Shown here: in pieces, positions 53,111 through 61,625 of the stretch
Layout: each line of letters starts with the position of its first letter
How positions within the stretch are numbered: the first letter of the stretch is position 1
Assembly (NCBI RefSeq): GCF_002934605.1
Contig: NZ_PTJC01000006.1
Span: forward strand, 62,001-126,000
Reading direction: 5' to 3'
DNA: 64,000 nt
Origin: Neolewinella xylanilytica
GTDB lineage: Bacteria; Bacteroidota; Bacteroidia; Chitinophagales; Saprospiraceae
Notes under the pieces: model-generated
Seen by the model: the letters and a program-made list of their open reading frames with translations, nothing else
Told to the model about the DNA's origin: nothing
Databases searched by the model: none
Translations under genes and position numbers: made by a program

Positions 53111-54529
53111 ATGGGCAGAATTTCCCTGAAAAGGTCGCGTACGGATGTAGCCACGATTATTCTCTACCTGTTTTTGGTGTTGACCGGGCTATTGATGATC
53201 CATTCCGTGGGGTCTCCGCCCGAGGGCTACGAAGGCGGATTAGCGGCGCGACTTGCCACGCCAGCCGGCAAACAGTTTTTTTGGTTACTGATCTCCGGGG
53301 TTGCCTGGCTGGCCATCAATTACCTGATTGACAGAAAGATATGGGTGGTGGGGGCTTATCCCGTCTACGTCTTTACCGTCGTACTGCTGCTATTGGTCTT
53401 GATAATCGGCAAGGAAATCAATGGTGCCAAAGCGTGGTTCAGTTTGGGAGGACTGACTTTTCAACCCAGCGAGCTGGCCAAATTCGGCACCTGCCTCGGC
53501 ATGGCGGCTTTCATGAGTCAGTACAGCGGCCGCCTCGACAATCTGCGGAATATCGTTTATGCCTGCCTGATCTGGCTGATCCCGGCCGTTGTCATTCTCG
53601 GGCAGCCGGATATGGGGTCCACCCTCGTTTTTATAGGCTTCTTGCTCGTTATGTACCGGGAAGGGTTAACCCCCCTGATCTTTATTCTCGGAGGGTTTAC
53701 CGCTTTAATGGTCGTGCTGGGCATCATGTTTTCCTTCGAGGGGCTGTTGGTCAGCCTGATCGGCCTGTGCCTGTTGCTGTTCGCCTTTTCGGTCCCGCGC
53801 CGTACGCTTCTCTGGATTTTAGGTGCGGCGGGCGCAGGTGCAGCGGCTTTCTACGGAATAGAAAACGGTTACGGTTGGCAAGCCACAACCTTCCTGGTAG
53901 CCGCCCTGATTGGTGCGATCGTTTTTCACCTGATTCAGCGAAATACGCGGCTGGTCGGGATCACCATGGCCTTCATGGCGTGGGGGCTGCTGCTCACTTT
54001 TACGAGCAACTACATCTACACCAATAAGCTGCTTCCTCCTCACCAGCACGAGCGCATCGGCGTATGGCTCCACCCCGAAGACGCCGATCCCCGCGGATCT
54101 TACTACAACCTGTTACAATCCAAACTGGCCATTGCCGCCGGCGGCGTAACCGGTCGCGGACTTATGGAGGGGACCATGACCAAGTACGATTACGTACCGG
54201 AGCAACTGACCGACTTTATCTTTTCAGCCGTCGGCGAGGAGCAGGGCTTCATCGGAGCGGGTACGCTTATTGTCGTTTTCTTTCTGCTGTTGTGGCGAAT
54301 CACGGTCATTGCCGAGCGCCAGCGACGGACGTTTTCCCGCGCCTACGCTTACGGGGTAGCCGGCATTTTGCTGGTGCACTTCCTGGTTAATGTCGGAATG
54401 ACCATGGGCGTCATCCCGGTGATCGGCATTCCGCTTCCCTTTATTTCGAAGGGGGGCTCGTCCCTCCTCAGTTTTACCCTGATGCTGGCGGTGATGCTTA
54501 AGCTGGATAAGCATCGCGGCGAGGTGTAA
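53111..54529 (+). CDS. rodA: rod-shape determining SEDS protein RodA
   Basis: This protein of about 472 residues has ten predicted membrane segments and the SEDS-family blocks: GKEINGAKAWFSLGGLTFQP with SELAKF, LGQPDMGSTLVF, the loop HQHERIGVWLHPEDADPRG (near the catalytic region) and FVNVGMTMGVIPVIGIPLPF-like VNVGMTMGVIPVIGIPLPF. It polymerises lipid II into peptidoglycan with a partner class B PBP. A GTG 6 nt upstream is also possible; the ATG is preferred. It is part of the deoC-SPOR-rodA run and is followed by a terminator-like region on the other strand. The larger length (over 470) is common in Bacteroidota RodA. Confidence 0.93.
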   Translation: MGRISLKRSRTDVATIILYLFLVLTGLLMIHSVGSPPEGYEGGLAARLATPAGKQFFWLLISGVAWLAINYLIDRKIWVVGAYPVYVFTVVLLLLVLIIGKEINGAKAWFSLGGLTFQPSELAKFGTCLGMAAFMSQYSGRLDNLRNIVYACLIWLIPAVVILGQPDMGSTLVFIGFLLVMYREGLTPLIFILGGFTALMVVLGIMFSFEGLLVSLIGLCLLLFAFSVPRRTLLWILGAAGAGAAAFYGIENGYGWQATTFLVAALIGAIVFHLIQRNTRLVGITMAFMAWGLLLTFTSNYIYTNKLLPPHQHERIGVWLHPEDADPRGSYYNLLQSKLAIAAGGVTGRGLMEGTMTKYDYVPEQLTDFIFSAVGEEQGFIGAGTLIVVFFLLLWRITVIAERQRRTFSRAYAYGVAGILLVHFLVNVGMTMGVIPVIGIPLPFISKGGSSLLSFTLMLAVMLKLDKHRGEV

Positions 54530-54763
54530 GGCATGGGGGCCACCGGGCAAGTGGGTCAGGGAGGATCGTAAACTTACGGTTCAAGCTTGTCGTCTTTTGA
54601 TCGCCTCGACCGTGCTTGGATCCGTCGGAGCGTGGAACCCTTGGTGCTAGGCTGCTTTATTGGTTGTCCACGGGGGGTGCCGAGTTGGTTTATTTCCCGT
54701 TGGTGGGATAGAACGCTTCATTTCAGAGACCCAATTCCGGGATTCGACCTGATGGCTTAATGT
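54530..54763. other. 234-bp gap with no recognised feature
   Basis: No gene, repeat or strong hairpin was found between rodA and the terminator of the outer-membrane protein gene. The rodA transcript has no evident intrinsic terminator here. Confidence 0.35.
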
Positions 54764-54801
54764 AAAAAGCCCCCCACCGACACGCGGTCGATGGGGGGCT
54801 T
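54764..54801 (-). terminator. intrinsic terminator of the outer-membrane protein gene
   Basis: On the minus strand, AAGCCCCCCA (complement of 54792-54801) pairs with TGGGGGGCTT (complement of 54767-54776), with an inner CGAC/GTCG pairing, and is followed by a T5 run. It lies 22 nt after the stop codon of the 933-residue protein. Confidence 0.85.
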
Positions 54802-54823
54802 GATCGGGTAAGGGGGCTATCCC

Positions 54824-57625
54824 TTAGAAGTTGAAGCGGTAGCCGCCGGTCAACTGGTTTACGCTAAAGAAGTTGCGCGTGGAGTAATCCACGAAAAACC
54901 GTCCGTTGCCTACCGGTAGGTAGGTGCCGATGAGCAGGTTTATGGCGGGGCGGAAATTCGTCTCGTCGCTGTTCTCATCGTCCTGGATTTGCATGGCACC
55001 AAGGCCGATACCGGCGTACGGGATCAATCCGGTGGATTCGGAGCGTTCGGGGATAATGGGATAAACCAGGTTTCCGAAGATACCGAAGGTCGTAGGGGAA
55101 CCGATGCCGAAGTAAGCTTCGGGCATGAACTCGGCGCGCTGGTCGGGACCGAGTTTGTAGTGCCACCGTAGTCCAAGTCCGAGGCCGGTCGCATCGCCGA
55201 AAAACAGGTTTGCGGTTCCGGACATACCGGTATAGGTGACTCCGGAGAAGAAACCCTCCGCATTGTCGTCGGCCAGATACACTCCACCGGTGTTGACGGA
55301 GATGTCTTCCAGTCCTACTACGCCGGGGCGGGTAACGCTATTTCCAAGCGAATCCGTGTACGTAACCTCTCCCTCACGGGCGGATTGGCGGGCGAGGCGG
55401 CGTTCCTGGCGAAGTCTTTCCCGTTCGAGGTCGAGCCGTTCGTCAGCGATATCCTGCGTTCTTTGCAGACGGGCGTTTTCCGAATTGGCGCGTTCCAGGT
55501 CGTTCTGTAGCCGGCGAATCTCGCTCATCATTTCGCTCTGGTAATCGGTCAGGTCGCGCAGCATGTCCTCCCGGTAGCGGGGATCGTTGTCACGTACGTT
55601 ATCGATGCGGTCCATCAGGCGGCGCTCGAGATCTTCGATCCGGTCTTCGGCGTCTCCGTCGAATTCATCGATGTCCGTGTCCCTGTTCTCAAGCTGACGC
55701 TCGAGGCTGTTGATCCGCTCCTGCAGAGCATCATTATCGGGTTGGGTTGCATTGCCGGAAGATTGGGGAGCACGCATCGATTCGATCCGGCGCTCGAGGT
55801 CGCGGACGCGTTCCTCGGCGGTCATATCGTCCGTCGAACGATTGTACTCGTTGCGGGAGCCACCGTAGTCACGCATATCGTACATCCGGTCTTCCATCCG
55901 TTCGATACGGCGGTTGATCTCGGAGATCTGTTCGCTGCGCTGATCCGGCTGGGAAGCGGTGGTCGAACCCCGCTGACCTAGGGCGTCAATCAGGCGATCG
56001 ATCTGCTCGGACTGTAGGAGGATCATGCTCTCGTCGGTAGTGCGGTAATTAGGGGCGGCTTGCGGAAGCTGGGGCGTACGCCCGAGAACGGCATCTACTT
56101 CGGCGCGTTCTACCTGGTCGCGACGGTATTCCTGTTGGGTACCTTCGACGGCCAGTTGATCCTGCCGATCTTCTACCTCCCGCACGATGGCGCGAGCTTC
56201 TTCCTGTTCTTCTTTAATAACGGCGGCCGTACGAACGTCGCCGGCATCCAGTGCGTCTAGCAGCTCTTCGTCGAGACGGGCGATCGTATCCTGGTAGCGG
56301 TTGCGAAGGCGTTCCAGTTCTAGCTGATTCTCGAGCCGGATCCGTTCCGCCCGTTCGTCAAATTCGCTTTGCTGCTGGTCCAAACGATCCTCCAGGGTTG
56401 ATTGACGGACGACGTCGGGGCTATCGTTCAGGTTGTTACCGCCCAGGGTGAAACCCAGTCCGGCCGTGTACATGGTAGAAGTTGTGAGCTGCTCGGTGCT
56501 GTTGAGGTCTTCCAGGTCGGCACCGCTCGTCAGCATGGCACGGACGCCCCCGTTGAGGGTGACGCGCTCACCGAACTTCAGGTAGATACCTCCACCGCCG
56601 GACGCAAAACCCTGGCTGGAAGCGAGTGCTTGTCCTTCTTCCAGATCGTCGTTGTAGCCGCTGGCCAGATCGATGTATCCGCCACCAACGGTCAAGTAGG
56701 GAACGATACCGGAGGAAGCCTGGGTAAGGTTGAACCGGAAGTCACCGCCGTATAGGCTGATGTCGTCGAAGTCGAAGTTAATCTCGTCGTCTGTCATGCC
56801 CCGGTAGTAAAATCCGCGCAGGCTGATCAGGGGACCGAAGCTGAATCCGGCCGTACCTCCCGCGAAATAGGCGTCGCGGTAAGCGAGTTCATCCGCCCAG
56901 TCTACCTGTGCCAGTCCGAATTCTACGGGTAAGGATAGCCCGCTGATACCTCCCTGGAAGTTTTCGAGGTATTCCTGATCGATTTCACTAAGCTGACCGG
57001 GACGGCGGCCGCCCAAGTAAAATTGCAGGTTCGCGGCAACGCTGTAGGTACCTACCTGATCGGAATCAAAATTGTCGAGATCCAGGTTGTTTGCCTGCCG
57101 CTCTACCTCGTCGAAAAGGTTGCGGACGGTATTTCCGGAGTAGGCGATATATTTGCCTTCCACGCCGAACGTATACCGGTCGGCGGCACTGAGCGTTAGA
57201 CCGAGTCCGAGGGTACCAAAAATATTCTCGGCCTGTTCGAGGCCTTCCCGTTCGGTACTTTGAATACCGCCACCAAGTAGAAGATAGGGTAGCAGGGTAC
57301 CCCGACCGATGTTGAGCTTTAGCTCGGCACCGTAGCGGGCCAGGTCCACTCCCTGATTGGCAAAGGTGGAATCAATATCCAGGTCAAGGCCCGCAAAGTT
57401 GGTCTGTTGATCGATGGTTTGCAGGTAAGTAGCCCGCAACTCGACAAATTCACCAAATCCGAAACCAAGACGGCCGCCGAACATAAAGGCGTCGTCCAGT
57501 CCAGACTCCGCGTCGAACCAGTTGTAGCTAGCCGAGGGGGCAATGGTGTAGCTTACGCCCTTTACCTGCGCCTGGGTGGCAGCCGCAGTCAAGAGCAGTA
57601 GCATAAGTAGTAAATAATTTCGCAT
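54824..57625 (-). CDS. large outer-membrane protein: beta-barrels around a long coiled coil
   Basis: This 933-residue protein has a signal peptide (MRNYLLLMLLLLTAAATQAQ). Residues about 22-207 and about 228-405 look like two consecutive OmpA/porin-like beta-barrels with alternating strands and Gly-rich turns (LLPYLLLGGGIQ, IVPYLTVGGGYI). Residues about 405-755 form a very long charged coiled coil (LERLRNRYQDTIARLDEELL, DRQDQLAVEGTQ, SLERQLENRDTDIDEF). Residues about 779-933 look like a third barrel ending in the outer-membrane C-terminal signature GGYRFNF. No peptidoglycan-binding OmpA domain is seen. The fold is not one I recognise. It is divergent from the sigma-factor gene and ends at a clear terminator. 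Confidence 0.8.
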   Translation of the reverse strand: MRNYLLLMLLLLTAAATQAQVKGVSYTIAPSASYNWFDAESGLDDAFMFGGRLGFGFGEFVELRATYLQTIDQQTNFAGLDLDIDSTFANQGVDLARYGAELKLNIGRGTLLPYLLLGGGIQSTEREGLEQAENIFGTLGLGLTLSAADRYTFGVEGKYIAYSGNTVRNLFDEVERQANNLDLDNFDSDQVGTYSVAANLQFYLGGRRPGQLSEIDQEYLENFQGGISGLSLPVEFGLAQVDWADELAYRDAYFAGGTAGFSFGPLISLRGFYYRGMTDDEINFDFDDISLYGGDFRFNLTQASSGIVPYLTVGGGYIDLASGYNDDLEEGQALASSQGFASGGGGIYLKFGERVTLNGGVRAMLTSGADLEDLNSTEQLTTSTMYTAGLGFTLGGNNLNDSPDVVRQSTLEDRLDQQQSEFDERAERIRLENQLELERLRNRYQDTIARLDEELLDALDAGDVRTAAVIKEEQEEARAIVREVEDRQDQLAVEGTQQEYRRDQVERAEVDAVLGRTPQLPQAAPNYRTTDESMILLQSEQIDRLIDALGQRGSTTASQPDQRSEQISEINRRIERMEDRMYDMRDYGGSRNEYNRSTDDMTAEERVRDLERRIESMRAPQSSGNATQPDNDALQERINSLERQLENRDTDIDEFDGDAEDRIEDLERRLMDRIDNVRDNDPRYREDMLRDLTDYQSEMMSEIRRLQNDLERANSENARLQRTQDIADERLDLERERLRQERRLARQSAREGEVTYTDSLGNSVTRPGVVGLEDISVNTGGVYLADDNAEGFFSGVTYTGMSGTANLFFGDATGLGLGLRWHYKLGPDQRAEFMPEAYFGIGSPTTFGIFGNLVYPIIPERSESTGLIPYAGIGLGAMQIQDDENSDETNFRPAINLLIGTYLPVGNGRFFVDYSTRNFFSVNQLTGGYRFNF

Positions 57626-57923
57626 ATAATAATGATTTATAATGTGGTCTTAGTTCCCAAATGTTGAAATGCCTGACAAATGTTTAGGCACTACCCCGAT
57701 TTCGAAGCCCGCCCCGCCTACTTAGCTTAACCTGGGGTGAAGGGGGATGTTCAGCCTGGAGCGTTGTGAGCATCTCATCCACACTTTCGATCACTTCATG
57801 ACCGTAAAATCGAGGGACGGGAATAACGGCCGCGGGAGTATCTTCTTCCCGGAGGGTGCAACCCCGAACAAAAGGGTTCGTCCTTCTAATAAACACACAA
57901 ACGTGGGAGCTCACCCAACCCTG

Positions 57924-58484
57924 ATGAACATGCCGACTGCAGCCGAATACCGCGACACGCACCGGGATATCGTGCTAGGATGTCAGCGCAAGGACCGCCA
58001 TGCCCAACGGCAGCTTTACGGTCATTACGCCCGTCCGATGTACAACCTGTGCCTGAGAATGCTCAAGCACAGCCACGATGCCGAAGATGTTTTGCAAGTA
58101 GCGTTCGTACACATCTTCGCCAAGATTGACACCTTCAACTTTGATGCCTCCATCAGCGCCTGGATCAAACGGGTGGTGGTGAACCGATGTATCGATCACC
58201 TCAAAAAGCGGCGGCTGCTGACTACCGATCTCGATTTGGACCGGCATGATTCCGCCGGCGAAGACGATTCACCGGGTTACGAAAACGGCAGCTACACCGT
58301 AGAGAAGATCAAGGATTGCATGCTGAAACTGAGCGAGGGGTACCGGGTGGTATTGACGCTTTACCTCTTCGAGGGTTACGACCACGAGGAGATCAGCCAG
58401 ATTCTTGGCATCAGCTGCGGTACTTCCAAATCCCAGTATAGCCGTGCGCGAAAGCGTCTGGCCCAACTGCTAACCGAAAATTAA
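57924..58484 (+). CDS. ECF RNA polymerase sigma factor
   Basis: This 186-residue protein is best started at the ATG at 57924; the long upstream extension to 57747 has no family support. Sigma region 2 runs DRHAQRQLYGHYARPMYNL, LCLRMLKHSHDAEDVLQVAF and ISAWIKRVVVNRCIDHLKKR. Region 4 is LSEGYRVVLTLYLFEGYDHE and ISQILGISCGTSKSQYSRAR, which holds the -35-binding helix-turn-helix. It should direct RNA polymerase to a set of promoters in response to an envelope signal. The next gene begins 6 nt downstream and encodes a single-TM protein that may be its anti-sigma factor. Confidence 0.92.
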   Translation: MNMPTAAEYRDTHRDIVLGCQRKDRHAQRQLYGHYARPMYNLCLRMLKHSHDAEDVLQVAFVHIFAKIDTFNFDASISAWIKRVVVNRCIDHLKKRRLLTTDLDLDRHDSAGEDDSPGYENGSYTVEKIKDCMLKLSEGYRVVLTLYLFEGYDHEEISQILGISCGTSKSQYSRARKRLAQLLTEN

Positions 58485-58490
58485 ACCGTC

Positions 58491-59180
58491 ATGAACCACG
58501 ACAAGCTCGAAGATTTTATCCACCGTAATCGGGAGGAGTTCGACGGTGAGATGCCCCCCGCTGGGCTATGGGACCGGGTAGAAGCATCGATCACCGACTG
58601 CGGAGAGGAAGGTGCCGACCCGCTGGCATCGTTTATCGCTAAAAACCGGGACGCCTTCGACCTGGCCACCCCGCCCCCCAAAATTGCCGGAGCCCTCTTT
58701 GAAGAGGGTTCTCTGCAACGCAAGACGGCCCGCCGCCGCCGGATACTTAGCTATGCCCTCGGTGTCGCGGCTTCCCTGTTGTTGCTTTTTACGGTTTACC
58801 GTTTTGGTAACGCGACGGGCTTTGAAGCGGGGCAAGAGGAACAACGGGTGGCGGACCAACTCGAAAAGATGAATCCTGAGCTCGCCGAGGCAGAACGCTT
58901 TTACCAAAGTCGGATCCAGAGCGAATTTACGAAGGTGAAACAGGTAAACAACGACCCCCAGCTGCTCCGCGATCTCGCCCACATCGATGAGGCGACCGCT
59001 CAATTGCGTGCCGATTTGCTCCAAGTACCGGTGTCCCAGCGTCCCGTCCTGGTCAATCAGTTGATCTCCACCTACCGCACCAAGCTAGATATTTTGCTGC
59101 GCATTCAGCAGCATTTCCCTAATCCAAAACAGCCGGGCGACCTCGCACCGGATCGCAATACAGATGTCAATGAAAGCTAA
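58491..59180 (+). CDS. single-TM anti-sigma-like protein with duplicated N-terminal motif
   Basis: This 229-residue protein starts 6 nt after the sigma gene. Residues 6-32 (LEDFIHRNREEFDGEMPPAG) recur with variation at 45-71 (LASFIAKNRDAFDLATPPPK). The two copies are 39 residues apart and share F-I-x-x-N-R-x-x-F-D-x-x-x-P-P. A basic patch and one membrane segment follow (ILSYALGVAASLLLLFTVYR, about 85-104). The C-terminal half is periplasmic and helical. The layout (cytoplasmic N-terminus, TM, periplasmic part) fits a membrane anti-sigma factor, but no zinc-finger or ASD motif is seen. The role is inferred from position. Confidence 0.78.
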   Translation: MNHDKLEDFIHRNREEFDGEMPPAGLWDRVEASITDCGEEGADPLASFIAKNRDAFDLATPPPKIAGALFEEGSLQRKTARRRRILSYALGVAASLLLLFTVYRFGNATGFEAGQEEQRVADQLEKMNPELAEAERFYQSRIQSEFTKVKQVNNDPQLLRDLAHIDEATAQLRADLLQVPVSQRPVLVNQLISTYRTKLDILLRIQQHFPNPKQPGDLAPDRNTDVNES

Positions 59181-60294
59181 TTTATTAACCCTACTGCTGC
59201 TTGCCACCGTTCTCGGCCTCCGAGCGACGGACCGGCCCCCGGCGGATTTCGAAAAGAAGATCACCGAAACCTTTGCCATTGGCAACGACGGACGTGTCCG
59301 GCTCGATAATCGCTACGGTGAGATCAGAGTAACTACCTGGTCCCAGTCGAAAGTCAAAATTGACGTGCTCATCCAGGTTGATGCCAGGGACCAGGATGAG
59401 TTCGAAGACGTGCTCGACCGCATCGACGTAGCCCTATCGGGCGGTGGCAACTCGGTGTCTGCGGTTACCAGCATCAGTAGCAACCGGCGCAGCGACTCCT
59501 GGTGGAGCCTACTGACGGGGGGAAGCAGCTCCAGCGACTTCAAGATCTATTACGACGTGACCCTGCCGGCCTCCGTCACGCTAGAAGTAGATGCCCGCTA
59601 CTGCGACGTTCAATTGCCAAGCCTGACCGGGGAAACCTTTCTCGACGTCGGCTACGGCGATCTCGTTGCCGGACGACTCAGCAACCGAACCGAAATGAAG
59701 ATCAGCTACGGCTCGGCCCGGGTCGAGCGGATCGGTGATAACAGTACCGTGAACTTCCGTTACAGTGACGGCAGTATTCGGAATGCCGAGGACGTAAGCT
59801 ACGATGGACGCTACAGCGAAGTTCGGTTTGGAACGGTAGGTGTACTCCGACTGGACGTCGGGTACGACGAAGTCCAGGTCGAAGCGGCGGAAGAAGTACA
59901 TCTCGAAGGCAACTACAACGAACTGGCCGTCAAGCAAGCCACGACGGTCTCCATCTATGGTAGCTATACGGATATCAACCTCGGTACCATTACCCGCGCC
60001 GTCCAATTCGACGGCAACTACGGAGATCTGAAGGTCAACCGGCTGGTGGCCGGTTTCGAATCTGTCCGGATCAAAGCGTCATATTCGGATATACAAATCG
60101 ATGTAGACCAGGAGGCAGGCCTGATACTCGACCTCCAGGCCCGGTACGGAGATATCACTGCACCTATCGATGCGTTGAGCCCACGGAACATCGGTAGTGA
60201 GGGAACCTCGGAATACGTGAAGGGAACCAAACCTGGTACCGGAAACGGACGCATCGAAATCTCGACGAATTATGGGGATATCGACATTTACTAA
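59164..60294 (+). CDS. exported DUF4097-like adhesin protein
   Basis: This 376-residue protein starts 17 nt inside the previous gene; an ATG 6 nt later would also do. A signal peptide (MKANLLTLLLLATVLGLRA) leads into a parallel beta-helix-like repeat region. Strands of about 15-25 residues recur, such as VRLDNRYGEIRVTTW, LEVDARYCDVQLPSL, LRLDVGYDEVQVEAA, VSIYGSYTDINLGT and LDLQARYGDITAPID, each with a YGDI/YSDI-type turn. Such DUF4097 (putative adhesin) proteins often follow ECF sigma/anti-sigma pairs in Bacteroidota and could be the regulated product or a signal part. The exact role is unknown. Confidence 0.85.
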   Translation: MSMKANLLTLLLLATVLGLRATDRPPADFEKKITETFAIGNDGRVRLDNRYGEIRVTTWSQSKVKIDVLIQVDARDQDEFEDVLDRIDVALSGGGNSVSAVTSISSNRRSDSWWSLLTGGSSSSDFKIYYDVTLPASVTLEVDARYCDVQLPSLTGETFLDVGYGDLVAGRLSNRTEMKISYGSARVERIGDNSTVNFRYSDGSIRNAEDVSYDGRYSEVRFGTVGVLRLDVGYDEVQVEAAEEVHLEGNYNELAVKQATTVSIYGSYTDINLGTITRAVQFDGNYGDLKVNRLVAGFESVRIKASYSDIQIDVDQEAGLILDLQARYGDITAPIDALSPRNIGSEGTSEYVKGTKPGTGNGRIEISTNYGDIDIY

Positions 60295-60310
60295 TCGCCG
60301 CTGGCGTGGC

Positions 60311-61417
60311 CTACATCCAGTCAAAATGGGTAGTCGGCCGATCCGGGTGGCCTCCGCCAGTATGATCGGCCGAAAAGTCCCAATTGTAGCTATCGAGCTC
60401 GCGGATAGCGGCGGTAAGTAAGTGGATGCAGCCTACGATGTCCGCTGTGTTGGCCATCTCCGTAACCTGATGCATGTTTCGTAGAGGGATGCTGATTGCT
60501 CCGGCGATGCTGCCCTTTTTACCATACCGTTGCAGGGCGGCGGTGTCCGTTCCGCCGGCCGGTAACAATTCCAGCTGCGTCTGGATATCTTCGGTTTTCG
60601 ACAGGCCCTTTAGGTAATTGACCATTCGGTAGTCGGAAATGACCGAACCGTCCAGGATCTTGATCGCCGCTCCGCCCCCCAAGCAGGTAACTTGCTCGCG
60701 TCCGGTACTTCCCGGTACGTCGTAGGCAATCGTAACGTCTAAGCCAAAACCGAAATCAGGGGAGATCTCCCCGACGCTGCCCATCGCGCCCCGCAGTCCG
60801 ACCTCTTCCTGGACGGTAAAGGTGGCGTACAAATCGTAGGGAATGGCTACGCCTTGCAGGGCACGTAGGGTTTCCAGGAGAATGAATACCGATACCCGGT
60901 TGTCGAGCGATTTACCGGTAACGCAATCGCCGATTTTTACCAAGCTGCGCTCCCGGGTGATGGGATCACCTACGCCGATCAGTTTTTCGACTTCTTCCTT
61001 CGGTAATCCCGTATCGATGAAATAATCGCTGATGGGAACGACCTTGGTCCGCTCCTCGGTCTTCATGATGTGGATGGGCTTGCTGCCCATCACGCCCAGT
61101 ACGTCCTGCCGGCCATGGATAATCACGCGCTGAGCGGTAAGCGTTTTGGGATCGAAGCCACCCAGGGGCAGAAAGCGCACGAAGCCCTTGCTGTCGATGT
61201 GGTTGACGATAAAGCCGATCTCGTCCATGTGGGCGGCCACCATGACGCGTTTGCGCTCCTTCCCCCGTTTCAGGGCAATGACGTTGCCCATGTTATCGAT
61301 GGTGACCTCGTCAGCCAAGCCCTTCAGCTGTTCTAAAACAAGGTTGCGGATTCTCCGTTCGAATCCGGAAACGCCCGGCTCCTCACATATTCGTTTAAGT
61401 AACTGAAAGTTCTGCAT
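60311..61417 (-). CDS. M42-family metallo-aminopeptidase
   Basis: This 368-residue protein starts at the ATG at 61417; codons upstream lie in the promoter region. The M42 metal ligands and catalytic residues are visible: AAHMDEIGFIV (His), GKSLDNRVSV (bridging Asp), FTVQEEVGLRGAMG (catalytic Glu and metal Glu), FGLDVTIAYD (Asp) and RNMHQVTEMAN (His). Family members are cytoplasmic, self-compartmentalised tetrahedral dodecamers that trim short peptides (glutamyl or general aminopeptidases). It converges on the adhesin gene with a 16-nt gap and is divergent from the PorX-like gene. Confidence 0.93.
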   Translation of the reverse strand: MQNFQLLKRICEEPGVSGFERRIRNLVLEQLKGLADEVTIDNMGNVIALKRGKERKRVMVAAHMDEIGFIVNHIDSKGFVRFLPLGGFDPKTLTAQRVIIHGRQDVLGVMGSKPIHIMKTEERTKVVPISDYFIDTGLPKEEVEKLIGVGDPITRERSLVKIGDCVTGKSLDNRVSVFILLETLRALQGVAIPYDLYATFTVQEEVGLRGAMGSVGEISPDFGFGLDVTIAYDVPGSTGREQVTCLGGGAAIKILDGSVISDYRMVNYLKGLSKTEDIQTQLELLPAGGTDTAALQRYGKKGSIAGAISIPLRNMHQVTEMANTADIVGCIHLLTAAIRELDSYNWDFSADHTGGGHPDRPTTHFDWM

Positions 61418-61439
61418 ACCTGAGTTTTGCGGCAAGGTG

Positions 61440-61447
61440 CAAAAGTA
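61440..61447 (-). promoter_or_regulatory. -7 box TACTTTTG of the aminopeptidase gene
   Basis: On the minus strand, TACTTTTG exactly fits TAnnTTTG and lies 22 nt before the ATG at 61417. The same string is used at susC. The upstream region is AT-rich. Confidence 0.5.
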
Positions 61448-61625
61448 GGTTATTGTTGGGACAATTGTTTTACCTACCAATTAATCCACTTTGTCCCCGA
61501 TCGGTGCCAGTAAAATCGCGCTGCCAGCCGCTTTGCCGGCGCGGCGACGGTTTGGAGACCGGGAAGATCCGCTCAACCCCGAGGGGGCACGAAACGTACC
61601 TACTCTTTTATAAAGCATACTATTT

